Origin: Rhabdophis nuchalis
Taxonomy: Eukaryota; Chordata; Lepidosauria; Squamata; Natricidae
Direction: 5' to 3'
DNA: 64,000 nt
Assembly: GCA_039707465.1 (NCBI GenBank)
Contig: CM077644.1
Span: 139,422,962-139,486,961 of the forward strand
Part shown: positions 10,325 through 48,641 of the stretch, piece after piece
How positions within the stretch are numbered: the first letter of the stretch is position 1
Layout: every line of letters starts with the position of its first letter
Made by a program: the position numbers and the translations under genes
Notes under the pieces: generated by a model
What the model was told of the DNA's origin: nothing
The model's input: the letters and a program-made list of their open reading frames with translations, nothing else
Databases searched by the model: none

Positions 10325-11379
10325 TAGGCTTGTTATCTGGGGCTGGCAAAAGCTTTAAAATTCTTGGAAGAATTTTGCAGAAGGCTAATAGACCTTACAA
10401 GCAAGCACACACAACTGTATGCAGAGCGTAATTTGGCTTCGTTTAATCATGAAACCATTTCATTGGTTCCTGGTTGCGTTTTGAGATGGTGGGTTTGGAT
10501 TTTAAAAGTTGCATAAATTATGTTTATGGAATTTTAAAAACAAAAGGCTGTATTTTAAACTTACGTAATTGCACACAGGTGCAGCATGGTATAGTGTTAC
10601 GATGTTGGAGAAGGATTGGAGAGACCAAAGTCTTAATCCACACTTCCTCCCAGTCTAGCCTTTTTAACATGATCATGGGGAATAAAATAAAGGGAGAATT
10701 CTGTATAGGGTGCCTGGAGCTCTTACAGAAAGGGTGGGTGTAAATCTAACCAATAACGAAAAAGCTCTGCAGCTGAAGTCCTGATCTATCTTGCTGCTCT
10801 CCAAAAATCCAATAGATTTTTGTTTTCAGAAGTTTTCAGATGGTGGAGCTCCCTGCCCTGGGTGTCTTCTTTAAAGCACTCTCAGCTAGTGTGTGCTTAG
10901 TCAGAAGGTCTGAGGCTTGAAAACCTGCCAAGATGTTTTTGCTGCCTACCTACCGGTGTGGTATGTGTCAGCGTTTTGTTTTTGCGGGGGGGGGGGGGGG
11001 GGGGGGCGTGGCAGGGGGAGTAAAGCAAGTACATTTAATTTGAAGGGATCCTAGGAATGCTGCACAGTTGGTTGTTCCTGAATAGAAACATATAATAAAA
11101 CTACAAAAATTAAGAGTGAATTTGACTTGCTCAATAAAACCTAGCAAATGTATATTGCTAGTGTAGGATTTGAGTGACAATGTTTTTGGATCAATATTTG
11201 TTTCTATTCTTTGTTAGTCTGAATTTTAATGCCTGCCCTAATAGCAGGGAATGAGTATGGACAAGATGGGAGCTAAAATGGAACCAGGTATTTGGTAAGA
11301 TGGAGTGCATTTGAGCAAAGGTCCAAGGAGGCTGTTCCCCTTCAAAATAGTCAATGAAGACTCAGTATATGCTTTAACT

Positions 11380-11514
11380 CAGGAGTCTCCAACCTTGGCA
11401 ACTTTAAGCCTGGTGGACTTCAACTCCCAGAATTCGCCAGCCAGCAAAGCTGGCTGAGGAATTCTAGGAGTTGAAGTCCTCCAGGCTTAAAGTTGCCAAG
11501 GTTGGAGACCCCTG
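11380..11514. mobile_element. Palindromic hAT MITE
   Basis: Ends caggagtctccaacc and ggttggagacccctg; perfect TSD ctttaact (11372-11379, 11515-11522). Lies between NOP2 and IFFO1. Confidence 0.88.
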
Positions 11515-12114
11515 CTTTAACTGCTGAAACCACATAATGTGTGAATTCCAGAATACAAAATGAATGTGAACTGAGGAACTGGAAAGAAGGCAGGAAACCA
11601 TCTGGGTAACAAGATAAATATTACAGAGCCTAATTTTGTTCCAGATCATATTGGTCTTTCAACTCCTTTTAACTCCATTTTGTTTGGACATTTAAGAATG
11701 TTTGGTTGAATTATGTAATGATCAACATGCTTATCAATAACATGGAATAAAAATGTGCAAAAATATTTTTTTTCATTTAATAGATATCTTTTGGGATCTT
11801 TTTTCACGGAATTACACTATACTGAGCAAATTAGTGTTCCTTCCAAATGTATATTCCACCGTTCACCCCCACCCCCACCCCCCCAGGTTCAGATAATCCA
11901 TGAACAAGTTAAAAGAGTTTGGACAGAAAACTGCTCTCTGCACATTCTCAGATGTCCTTAGGATTTTTATATATTAAATCACCATCTTACTTACCGCTAT
12001 CTCTGCCCAAAGTGAGCCATCACAATTGCAGCTCTTAATGCCTGCTGATGCTGCTGTGATTTTTATGCCAAATCTCATACTCTCTTTGGAGAATGAGATT
12101 CAGCTGCAGGGAAT

Positions 12115-12350
12115 GATAAATCAGCCGAATGCATGTTAGTGGGTCCTCTGGCTTTTTTCTTTGGTTCAGTTGAAAACAGCTTCTGCAGGCAGGACTTGAA
12201 GCCTAAACTTCCTTTCCAGGCTAACAATATGCCAGGAAGGAGCAGATTTTCCATAAAGAAAAAAAGTCCCTGAAAGGCAACCATTAAAGAGCTTTCTTTT
12301 CATTCCTTCACCTCTGAAGTGCTAGGCTACTGATTTCAAAAGATTCGAGA
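12115..12350. repeat. Direct repeat copy 1, upstream of IFFO1 exon 1
   Basis: About 235 bp with clear but diverged similarity to 14795-15030 in the same orientation (shared tgttagtgggtcctct, aaaacagcttctgca, gtccctgaaaggcaa). Could be an old local duplication or two copies of an unknown dispersed repeat. Confidence 0.75.
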
Positions 12351-12414
12351 AGCTAATATTACAAGGGAGTCATCTGTTCCATTGTGTGCTTTCTGCTTTT
12401 CGACGTGTAAATGA

Positions 12415-38166
<25,752 letters not shown>

Positions 38167-38785
38167 TGAGGGAGGCTTTGTCCCCTCTGCGTGTCCCCCT
38201 CCTGTCCCAGGAGTGTGAGCGCATTGAGGGGGAGATTTGTCTTAGCTAAAGCTCTGAGGGGCAGAAAGGGGCAAGAAGCCACTCCTAGAATTCTGCCACT
38301 CATGCCCTCCCTACTTGAAGGTGGAGCCAACCAAGATGCCCAGGCAAGGAGATGTCCCAGCTCTTTCCCATCCTTTCCTACTCCTTCCTTCTTGCCATTG
38401 CTTGTGTGACGAGGCTCCCATCTAACTGTATCTGGCGCCCTGGAGATTTGCCTTATGAAGCCCCGTCTTCCTTGCGGCCTCCAAGCGTATGTGGCTCTCC
38501 TCCCCCTGCTATACCTATAGAAGCAGGGTCTGCCTATCTCAGCAAAACTGAACTTTCTCTTGGTGCCAAGTGGACGGAAGGCTGGGCTAATAGAGCCCTC
38601 CCCTCCAGGCCACAATGTACACAATAGTGACAGTCTGTTGTTGTGGAGACACAGAATGAACCCCATCCCTCCACCTCAGCTCTGTCCTTGCCTTGCTTGG
38701 CTGTGCCCTCCTGGTGCAGAAGTCATATGTGATGTGTTATGTCTGGAAACAAGAACATTAAATGGTTACCTTCCTCTTTTTCAAC
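38167..38785 (+). terminator. IFFO1: IFFO1 3' UTR and polyadenylation signal
   Basis: About 0.6 kb after the stop contains ATTAAA at 38757-38762, followed by a T-rich stretch (ttcctctttttc). The UTR end is inferred from this signal only. Confidence 0.5.
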
Positions 38786-38789
38786 GGCT

Positions 38790-41540
38790 ATTGTTAGTGA
38801 GTTTGTTTCTGAAATGTGTGTCTCATGTAGCCGAGTTTTTAAAAGATACCTAATAACCGTGTTCTGAGCAATGAAATGGGTGGGTTTTCAGATGATCCCA
38901 AATTATTCACAAGGGTATATACAAACCACAAACAGACATGGTGGATGAGCAATAAAATTCCAGATGGGACAACTGTAAATGAAACAGTGATGCAAAACCT
39001 CCTAAATTTAAATCCATGATACAAATGGGGAAATATTTCTTAAGAGGGGAATGAACAGTATTTTGGGCTTTCTAAACTTGAAAGACAAAGAATGTGACAT
39101 CATAAAAGGTGGTAAAAGTTGAATGGTAGCAAAATGTTTCACATAGCAATAAGAATTTAAGGCAATTCAGTGAAAGTTAATAGATTTAGGACACATAAAA
39201 ATGTACAGTCCTTAATTGATGGAATTCACAGCTACGAGATGTCCTTGGCCTCTGCTATAACTATTCAGCTTCACATTTCAATGGAAGTAAGTCCCAATAC
39301 TTGGACCTTATGGGATCAAGATGAGGTGGGTGGGGTGGCCTTTAAGTCTGGCTTTAAGTCTCTCAGGGGTAACCTCTGGCCTGTTACTTCCTGCTGGATT
39401 AAATAGCCCTTCAGTCTCATGAATGGGGCTCCTACATATTTAAGGTTGCTGGCTCACCCATCTTGCATTTCCTTGCTTTTTCCAACACGAGAAATAAAGA
39501 GAGATGGAAGAAGTCAAGTATCCTTTCCATTTCTGCAACAGAAGAGGTAAGCATTTCAGAAAAATTTAAAAATTTGGGTATGTCAGGCCCAGCATAAGCC
39601 TTTAGCCACCAAATCCTGGCTTGGGCCGTTGGCTTAAGTGTCTATTCTGCCTGGGATTGCTCTGGCCAGTTTGCCTCAAGGATCCGCATCTTTGATGCTT
39701 ACTTAGTGCAAAGTGTTGTACAAGACCTTGTAAAAAGTGCTCTTGTCTCCTTGTATCAGCACTCTGAGAGATACAACTGCAATAACAACAACATTGCCAG
39801 GTCTGGTCCTCAAGCAAAGAACTCTGAAGCAGGATATTGTGCCCAGTGTGCCCTCAAACCTCATTGTTTGTGCTAAACTAATCAAAATTAGTGGGGAGAG
39901 ACACAAATGACATAAAAGTTATTGGACTTCATGCTTCTCCAGATATTTGGGGTACTTATGACAAGGATTCACACCAATTAAACCATACTTTTCTGTAAAA
40001 AAAAAAAAAAGCCATGGCACATTTTTTTGTTATTGTTGCTAGATGCAGTTATTATTTTTCTGTTTTTGCTTCAAACATTTCTAATTCCCTTGTCTCTTCT
40101 CCAGTTTTGTACATGCCAAAAATGTTTCATTTGTACATAATTATTTGTACATAATAATTATAGAATTATTATAAATCCAACCTTGTGATTTACTTTTTCT
40201 TAAAGTTGCACATGCATTTATTCCTATGCCCCCAATGTATTTTTAAATATGAATGTCTCCATTATTATTTATTATTTCTTTAATATGGTTGTATTATAAA
40301 ATTATTTTAATTGTTTCCTTGGGGCATGTTTAAGTATACTTTAAAAAAAAATTATAGCCCATCATTCACCAAAAAGACAATACATGAGGCAACATAATAT
40401 AACTACCCAAGCACAATAAAAATAAAATAAAATTAGTGGTGATGCTGACATTATTGATAGAGAAAGTAAATATGACTTTAATAAATATAAAAAGCAGTAT
40501 TTCATTAAGAATTTAAAATAGTCCAAAGTAAGATGAGTTTCTTAAATAAAAGAAAAACTATAAGTATATTCACAGAAAAAAAGGGAAACAGCAGAAAAAG
40601 GCATGTGGACACACAGACACACATATGGATACATATGTGGAAGTACCTATGTGTAGTACTTGTGGAAAGAAAAACAGCTTCAAACCCCAAATTACAGAGT
40701 GACCTAGATTTATAGAGTGTCAAGAAAGGTGGAGTTTGGGCCAGATGCCAAGAACAAATATGGCTTCTCCTAAAATAGGACACAGTGTATCAATATTTAG
40801 TGAAGATATTTATTGGAGTGACAAGTAACAAAAGAAAAATGCCCTTATTTTGGCTCAGTCTTATTCCAAAGGGTGTGACTTTAACCAGACAACTGTGGAC
40901 AGCAGTAAGAATGGACAAGGCTGATGCTCAATACTGAGAATAGGGATTATTCAATGCTAAAACAAAGAGGTATTTTTAAAAAAAGAGTTTATACTTTAAA
41001 TCTGCAGGTCAGGTTAACGTGAAAAATCCTATGTGAAGAAACTCTGTGTTATTCTAGAAGGCAGAGGAAAGGCCCCTGAGGGACGGGGGGAGGGGGGCAC
41101 TACCATAGCAACAGTCAGAGGGCTGAGCCCAGTGATAAGCATCCCAGATAAGCCACTAGAAAAGGACAAGTTTTGGTTTTGTCTTTAAAAAAGAAGACGG
41201 GAAGCAGAACTTCAGACTTGGGAGTCTGACATTGGCTGGATCATAAGAGATGAGAATGTCTTGGAAGCCGGAAATTATTAGACATCAATTTAGATGTGTC
41301 AGGAACACGTTTTGCCATACCAATATTGTCTTAGTATTTGATTGAATAAATTCCTAGGTAGTTTGTAAGGATAGCCTAGTATACTTGATTTTAGCAAGAG
41401 ATTTGACTAAGTGTCCATGATATTTTTATTAGTAAGTTAGTTAACTATAGTTAAATGGCACATCTAAGTGGAGCTAGAACTCACTTGAAGTCTCTATTTA
41501 AAGTATTTTTATAAGTGATTCCTCATCAAACTGGAGTAAG
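38790..41540. other. Intergenic stretch without recognised genes
   Basis: AT-rich sequence 3' of IFFO1. Short ORFs have no conserved features. Small A-runs (39994-40011) and poorly preserved repeats only. Confidence 0.5.
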
Positions 41541-41545
41541 CCATA

Positions 41546-42895
41546 CAGGTAGTCCTCAACCACAATTGAGCCCTGTTGAGACATTTGTTAAGTGAGTTTT
41601 GTCCCATTTAAACCCTTTCATGCCACAGTTGTTAAGTGAATCATCGCAGTTGATAAGTTAGTAGCACGGTTGTTAAGTGAATCTGGCTTCCCCATTGACT
41701 TTGCTTGTCAGAAGGTTGCAAAAGGTGATATATTTATATATATTGTATATTTATATATTTATTACACTTATATACCGCCCTATCTCCCTGACGGGACTCA
41801 GGGCGGTACACAGGAAATGATAAAAACAACAACAATAAATACAGTAAAAATATAAAAAATAGATTAAATTTGGAAACCCGTGCTAAAATTGTAATTAAAA
41901 ACCCTTACTAAAATCATATTTAAAACTATGCCAGGCCGGCCGCATAAAATAAGTGTGTTTTTAATGCCCGGCGGAAGAGGCACAGGTCCATGATTGTCCG
42001 AAGGTTGGGGGACAGGTCATTCCAGAGGGCGGGGGCTGCCACAGAGAAGGCTCTGCCCCTGGGAGTCACCAGCCGGCATTGTCCAGCAGATGGCACCCTG
42101 AGGAGGCCCTCCCTGTGGGAGCGGACAGGTCGAAGGGAAGTATGTGGTAGGAGGCGGTCCTGCAAGTAACCAGGTCCCATGCCATGGAGAGCTTTAAAGA
42201 TGGTTACTAACACCTTGAAGCGCACTCTGAAGGCCACAGGCAGCCAGTGCAGCTCGCGCAGGAGGGGTGTTATATGGGAATATCTCGAGACTCCCGAAAC
42301 ACCCCGCTCAGCCGCATTCTGAACTAGCTGGAGCCTCCGAGTGCACCTCAAGGGAAGCCCCATGTAGAGAGCATTACAATAATCCAGGCGGGAGATGACG
42401 AGGGCTTGAGTGACTGTGTGTAGGGCGCCATGATCTAGAATGGGGCGCAACTGGCATATCAGGTAAACCTGATAAAAGGCCCCCCTGGCCATGGCTGTCA
42501 AATGGTCATCCAAAGACAGCCGAGAATCCAGGAGGACACCCAAGTTGCGGGCCCTCTCCGTGGGAGCTAATGACTCGCCCCCGATAGCCAGAGAAGGAAC
42601 CAACTGGCTATATTGTGGCACCGGAAACCACAGACACTCGGTCTTGGACGGGTTGAGTCAAAGCCTGTTCCTCCCCATCCAGACTCACATGTCCCAAGGT
42701 CATGATCACATGACCTTGGGACACAGCAACCATTATAAATATGAGGTAGTTGCCAGGCATCTGAATTTTGGTTCACGTGGACAAGGGGATGCTACAAAGG
42801 TTGTAAGTGTAAAAACGGCCATAAGTCACTTTTTTCAGTGCCTTTGTAACTTTGAATGGTCATTAAATGAACTGTTGTAAGTCAAGAACTAACTG
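41546..42895. mobile_element. TA-flanked MITE interrupted by a LINE
   Basis: Ends caggtagtcctcaacca and tcaagaactaactg, flanked by TA on both sides as in Tc1/mariner elements. Interior has ttaagtgaatc repeats typical of an abundant snake MITE. A LINE (41729-42700) splits it at aaggtgat/cacatgacc. Confidence 0.7.
41729..42700 (-). mobile_element. CR1-group (L2/L3-like) LINE nested in a MITE
   Basis: Open minus frame of about 231 codons (41926-42621): [44 protein letters not shown] and [18 protein letters not shown]. 3' UTR hairpin near 41772-41808 and (tatat)-rich tail. 5'-truncated. Confidence 0.87.
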
Positions 42896-43546
42896 TACAG
42901 TTACAGGGTTCTGCCTTGGGCCTGGTACGTCTTATAATATTAATTAATGGAGTAGATGAGAATGACACAATGCTTATCAAAATTTGCAGATGATTCACTA
43001 GAAATAGCAAGCAATCAAAAAATAGAAACATTCAAACTATTTATAGGTTAGATAAATGGGCCCAAAATAACATAACATTAGCGAGGAATGCAAAGCTCTT
43101 TACTTAGGAGGAAAAATAAATAAATCAAATGTAGAGAGAGGACGAGGGATGCCTAGCTCGCTATCAATATGCATGATAAGGACTTTGGCAGCTAAAAGGG
43201 CAAATGCAGAAATATAGTTTTCAAATTTTCATAAGAAAGTATTTTGTAGCCTGAATTACCTAAGCTTCTCCATAGCTAAGAACTGTGCCCTCCTCCTTTA
43301 TGAAGAGAGAGCAAGTGAGGTAAGAATCTGAACCGCACAAGAGAATATGAGAAAAGTGGGGGAAATGAACTGTGTAAGAGGAGAGAAGGAGTGAAAGTCC
43401 TGAGAGCTTCAACCAGCTAACTGAAGACATATTACATGGAAACATGCAAAAGGCCAGGAACTATCTGGCAGGAAAGATCAGGTCCACACATGAAAAGTCC
43501 AATTAAACTGATTTATTGCTACCCATGCCTATGTATAGGAATAGTC

Positions 43547-43776
43547 CAGAGGAGGGTTCCTACTGGTTTGGCCCAGTTTGGCTGAACCAGTAGTGGTATT
43601 GTGGCCTGCCACGCCCCCAAACTGGTTCCCCGGTTGGTGCCGTCATCGGCACCATCTTATTTTTAAGTTCTGTGCATATACAGAACAATTTTAATTGAAC
43701 TCTGCATGCGTATGCAGCACACATCCAGTGTGCGCACAAACAAACTGGCAGTAAAGCTGGCTGGAACCCACCTCTG
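43547..43776. mobile_element. hAT element, cagaggtggg family
   Basis: Ends cagaggagggttcctac and ggaacccacctctg; perfect TSD gaatagtc (43539-43546, 43777-43784). Interior aaccagtagtgg matches 23870-24177. Confidence 0.85.
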
Positions 43777-44037
43777 GAATAGTCTCCACTAATGGTCAGC
43801 GCTATTTGGTACTAGATAATGGTCAATAGAATCAAGGAGGGTTTGGATTTAGTTCTGTTGTGGCTATGTAGAGATTCCAGGCTGATCTCTCTTTTAACTC
43901 TGCCCCCAGGTTCTGCCATTCCTCCTCTTGCAGGATTGGTGCAGAGTGCTTCTGCTAACTCATGCTGCATCTATTTTCTGTAGTAGTCCATTGTTTTAAA
44001 GGTGCAGGAAACTTCCTAAGGACAGCACCAATTCCAC

Positions 44038-44480
44038 TACATGGACCTGGCTACTTGCAAGACCGCCTCCTGCTGCCAATTAACTCCCACCGACCAGTTC
44101 GCTCCCACAGAGAGGGCCTCCTCAGGGTGCCGTCGGCCAAGCAATGTCGGCTGGCGACCCCCAGGGGGAGAGCCTTCTCTGTGGCAGCCCCTGCCCTCTA
44201 GAATGACCTACCACCCAACCTACGTACGACCACTGACCTACGCCTCTTCCGTCGGGCCTGGAAAACGCATTCATTCCGTGTGGCCGGCCTGGCATAGTTT
44301 TTAATCGATCTTAATTGATTTTATTTAAGAGTTTTATTTGGATTTTAGAACAGGCCCCAAATTTAATGTCATTTTAAAGTATTTTTATATATTGATGTTC
44401 TTTGTAGTTTTTATTGATGCCTGTTCACCGCCCTGAGTCCCGCAAGGGAGAAGGGCGGTATACAAATTTAATAAACTATA
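44038..44480 (+). mobile_element. CR1-group (L2/L3-like) LINE 3' end
   Basis: Encodes [17 protein letters not shown], then [17 protein letters not shown] and [14 protein letters not shown], followed by gtggccggcctggcata and the UTR hairpin at 44433-44459. Ends in an AT-rich tail with ataaactat repeats. Confidence 0.85.
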
Positions 44481-44910
44481 AACTATAAACTACATTAATT
44501 GGTCAGTGTTCACCTGGAGTACTGTTTCTAATTCTGAGCATTAAACTTTAAGAAAGATTTTGAGATACAGATGGATTGGAAGTTAATTCAAGGAATGGAA
44601 GCTAAACCTGAGGAGAAGAGACTAAGTGATCTAGGTGTGTTTGGCCCAAAACAATAAGAGTAGGGAGACAAACCTGAAGAGAGTTTCCAGATTTCCAGGG
44701 CTGCAGGACATAAAGCACAAAATTAAGTTTTGTGTTTCAAGATGAACCCTGAGACCATGGGCATGTTGACAGTGTACCCAATGAAGTAGTAACTCTTCTC
44801 TAGATGGGTTCAAATAAAAGTTGGGCTGCCTAAATGGCTCTTTTCACATCTCTGAAGTGTTGAAACATCTTTTCACTCTCATCTCTCATCCGCTATCAGA
44901 CAGGTTAGAA

Positions 44911-45045
44911 CAGGGGTCTCCAACCTTTGCAACTTTAAGTCTGAAGGACTTCAGCTCCCAGAATTCTCCAGCCAGCAAAGCTGGCTGGAGAATTCTGGGA
45001 GCTGAAGTCCTTCAGACTTAAAGTTGCAAAGGTTGGAGACCCCTG
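44911..45045. mobile_element. Palindromic hAT MITE
   Basis: Essentially perfect inverted repeat; ends caggggtctccaacc/ggttggagacccctg; TSD ggttagaa/agttagaa. Confidence 0.92.
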
Positions 45046-45593
45046 AGTTAGAATGTCTTTATTTTCTGTTTGCAATTTTCCCTTAGCAGCACTTCCTTTT
45101 GAACAGATTGGAAGTCATGTTGCAGACGCAGATTTGCATTTGCTGAAGCAGCTAACAGCTTTTTGCCAGATTTTTATACTGATCCAGTTTGTTACTGGGA
45201 GACCTCCCTGGTCTCCATACTTCATGAGTTAGCTTTCTTCAAATGTCCAAGTGTCAACTGTTGCTGGTGGTGCCCTGTGCCAAAAGCGCAGCTACATCTA
45301 AAATTGTTAACTTGGTTTTACTTAGGTCCAGCCCCACCCCGAATCATATTTAAAATATTTTTCACAATAGTTAATCTTCACTGAGAATCATTGTTCTTCT
45401 TTGGCCTTTTGAATAATTTAAAAAGAGAAACTAGTTCATTTCATACATCTAAGGAGTTTATTTAAGACTAGCCATTCCCAGCCACGTGTTGCTGTGGCCC
45501 AGACTGGTGAAATGGCCAACCAATCTGTGTGTAGATCTACATCTGCATACACAAACACGTACACACAACCACCTTATAACTCCCAACCTACCT

Positions 45594-46492
45594 ACTTACT
45601 GTATTTCTCCCTCTCTCTGTCCACCTACCTACCTACCTACCTACTGTATTTCTCCCTCTGTCTATCCCTCTACCTACCTACCTACCAACCTACAGCATTT
45701 CTCCCTCCCTCTATCCCTATAGCTGCCTACCTACCTACCTACTGCATTTCTCCCTCCCTCTCTCTATCCCTATAGCTGCCTACCTACCTACTGTATTTCT
45801 CCCTCCCTCTCTCTAGCCCTATAGCTGCCTACCTACCTACCTACTGTATTTCTCCCTCCCTCTCTCTATCCCTATAGCTGCCTACCTACCTACCTGCCTA
45901 CCTACCTACTGCATTTCTCCCTCCCTCTCTCTATCCCTATAGCTGCCTACCTACCTTACTGCATTTCTCCCTCCCTCTCTCTATCCCTATAGCTGCCTAC
46001 CTACCTACCTACTGTATTTCTCCCTCCCTCTCTCTATCCCTATAGCTGCCTACCTACCTACCTACTGCATTTCTCCCTCCCTCTCTCTATCCCTATAGCT
46101 GCCTACCTACCTACTGTATTTCTCCCTCCCTCTCTCTAGCCCTATAGCTGCCTACCTACCTACCTACTGTATTTCTCCCTCCCTCTCTCTATCCCTATAG
46201 CTGCCTACCTACCTACCTGCCTACCTACCTACTGCATTTCTCCCTCCCTCTCTCTATCCCTATAGCTGCCTACCTACCTTACTGCATTTCTCCCTCCCTC
46301 TCTCTATCCCTATAGCTGCCTACCTACCTACCTACTGTATTTCTCCCTCCCTCTCTCTATCCCTATAGCTGCCTACCTACCTACCTACTGCATTTCTCCC
46401 TCCCTCTCTCTATCCCTATAGCTGCCTACCTACCTACCTACTGCATTTCTCCCTCCCTCTCTCTATCCCTATAGCTGCCTACCTACGTACCA
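45594..46492. repeat. Minisatellite of about 53-57-bp units with 323-bp higher-order repeat
   Basis: Some 16-17 units, each with tttctccctccctctctcta, tccctatagctgc and a variable (ctac)n run. The variant ctctagccc recurs exactly 323 bp apart (near 45813 and 46136) with the same order of neighbouring variants, showing multi-unit duplication. Confidence 0.92.
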
Positions 46493-46497
46493 GAGTA

Positions 46498-46947
46498 CAG
46501 TGGTACCTCGGTTCACGAACGCTTCTGTTCACGAACAACTCAGTTCATGAACAGAAAAGTTCATCAAAATATGCTCCGGTTCACGAACTCCGCTTCGGTT
46601 CATGAACAGGAGCCGCGGCCATTTTAATGCTATTTCCTGGCTGTCACATGGTTGTGACTTCCTGTAGGAAGATCGTGGAGAGAAGGAGACACAGAAAAAA
46701 GTACACTGTGAGTACTTTCAGTGACTTTTTTTGATTTTTGTTATGTTCTTTATACATTACTATACTGTACTAATGTGTATTGTAATTTGTTTCATATTTT
46801 TTGTGCTTCAAAAACCAAAAAAAAGATCAGAACAGATTAACCGGATTTACATTAAACCCTATGGGAAACTGTGCCTCGGTTCACGACCAATTCGGTTTGC
46901 GACCAGAGTCAGTTCATGAATTAAGTTCGTGAACCGAGGTACCACTG
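46498..46947. mobile_element. Tc1/mariner-type (Tigger/pogo-like) non-autonomous element
   Basis: Ends cagtggtacctcggttcacg and gtgaaccgaggtaccactg, flanked by TA (46496-46497, 46948-46949). Interior has repeated ttcacgaac/ttcatgaac units. 450 bp, no transposase frame. Confidence 0.88.
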
Positions 46948-47278
46948 TATTTTATGTCATAAAGGATGTCATAAAACAGCAAAACCTGTGGCTCACTGCT
47001 CATTTTTTTTTACATTTTTTACATTTCCGTTACATGTTCCTGGCACAGGTGTGACATCTACACAATCTATATATATCATTGGTGTCATATTTGTAAGGAA
47101 TGTTGTGTGAAAATTTGGAAGCGATCGGTGCAGTACTTTCGGAGATTACCTGTTTTGGACAAACTCATAATTACATTTTTATTTATATAGATCTGCTAAT
47201 GCATCTAACCACAAGCTCTTGTGGTAGTTCTTAAAAGCAATAGAATCTGCAATTGTATGGGTCCATTTCATACTATAC

Positions 47279-47628
47279 CAGTGATGGCGAACCTTTTCCA
47301 CACCGAGTCCCCAAACTGGAATGTGCATGCGTGTGCACATGCATGCTGGAGCCCTGGAACTCTAAGACCAGCTGGCCAGTCCGCATGCGTACATTGGCTA
47401 CCTGGTCTTCTGGTTTCTGGCGCAGACATGCACACCGGCCAACTGTTCTTTGAGTTTCCAGGACTCCAGTGTGTGTGCCACCACTAGTCTAGTATCGTCT
47501 TAAGTATCTCTTCATCTTGCAGTTTCTTCCTCGTTCCAATATTGTGCGAAGATAATCCAGAAGAGCAGCCCTGTCTGTGGGCTCTGCGTGCCACCTCTGG
47601 CACGTGTGCCATAGGTTCACCATCACAG
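47279..47628. mobile_element. hAT element, gcgaacctatggc family
   Basis: Ends cagtgatggcgaacctttt and ataggttcaccatcacag; perfect TSD tactatac (47271-47278, 47629-47636). Catgcgt/catgcac-rich interior. Confidence 0.88.
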
Positions 47629-47689
47629 TACTATACTAATCTTTAACTTACAATAACAAGTGTGCCGCAACCCCACAAATAGTGTCCAG

Positions 47690-47815
47690 GGTGTCCCAAA
47701 GGTGCTTTTTTTCAAGAGACAACTGGATGTTCTTGTTTTTTCTTTGAACATGTTTCGCTCCTCAACCAAGAATCTTCTTCAACTCTGACAGAATGGAAGG
47801 ATTCACTTCAGGGTA
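47690..47815. repeat. Second copy of the 18038-type dispersed repeat
   Basis: Same order of blocks as 18038-18135, more complete (tgctttttttcaagagacaa and tgaacatgtttcgctcctc). Confirms the sequence is a mobile repeat and not local intron sequence. Confidence 0.4.
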
Positions 47816-48157
47816 TAAATGCTGATTTTAAAAAAAATGTTCTAAGATGAGCCTGCATGTCCTTTCTTTGCAGCCCTCTCTGCTCCATGTTTCTCCCTCT
47901 TCCAGCCAGAACTCACACAGAACTTCACACATTCAACATGCTGCTGCAGCATTTGCTGGGTTGAGGAATGCCATTGCTAGAAGCCAGCCTGGTTTGTAGG
48001 CATAAATGATGTGCCTTTCCCTTATTTACAGTGTGAGATGCAGGTGAGGATATATATCTGTTTTGCAGAAAACAGAAAACTCCAGGAACACTGGATCCAC
48101 CAGTCTTGCAATCACTGTCAGCATATTAAATCACATTTTATTGTCCTGGAGAGCCAT

Positions 48158-48310
48158 CTAGAGGAGGGGTCCCCAACCTTTTTTGCACCAGGGACCGGTT
48201 TTATTTTAAAGTAAATTCTGCGGACCGGCTTGCGAAGAGGAGCTGGGTGCAGAGGGGGAACAGGCGGCGCATGCGCACATGGGGGGGGGGGGGAGTCAGC
48301 TCACTCGGCC
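48158..48310. mobile_element. hAT end fragment, ggggtccccaacc family
   Basis: Reads aggggtccccaacctt, gcaccagggaccggtttta and gcggaccggcttgcg, the left end of the family also seen at 252-468. Ends in a G-run (48282-48294) next to the large element at 48319. Confidence 0.65.
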
Positions 48311-48566
48311 CTCAAGGGCAGTAGTGGGCAAACTCATTAATCAAGAGAGCCAAATATCAACAGTACCACGATTGAAATTTCTTTTGAGGGCCAAAAGGTG
48401 TGGCCTGTTTTGTGGGAGTGGCTCAGCGGTCATGTGACCAGGTGGGTATGGCCAACTTGGAAAATGTGGTGAAACTCACTTAACGATGGTGCTGCTTAGC
48501 AACCAAAATTTTGGGCTCAATTGTGGTCATAAGTTCTTTCTTTCTCTCCCTCCCTCCCTCCCTCCC

Positions 48567-48641
<75 letters not shown>

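Noticed and set aside
45486..45775. ORFs with Leu/Pro/Tyr repeats
   Set aside because: Translations of the ctac/tctccctc minisatellite.
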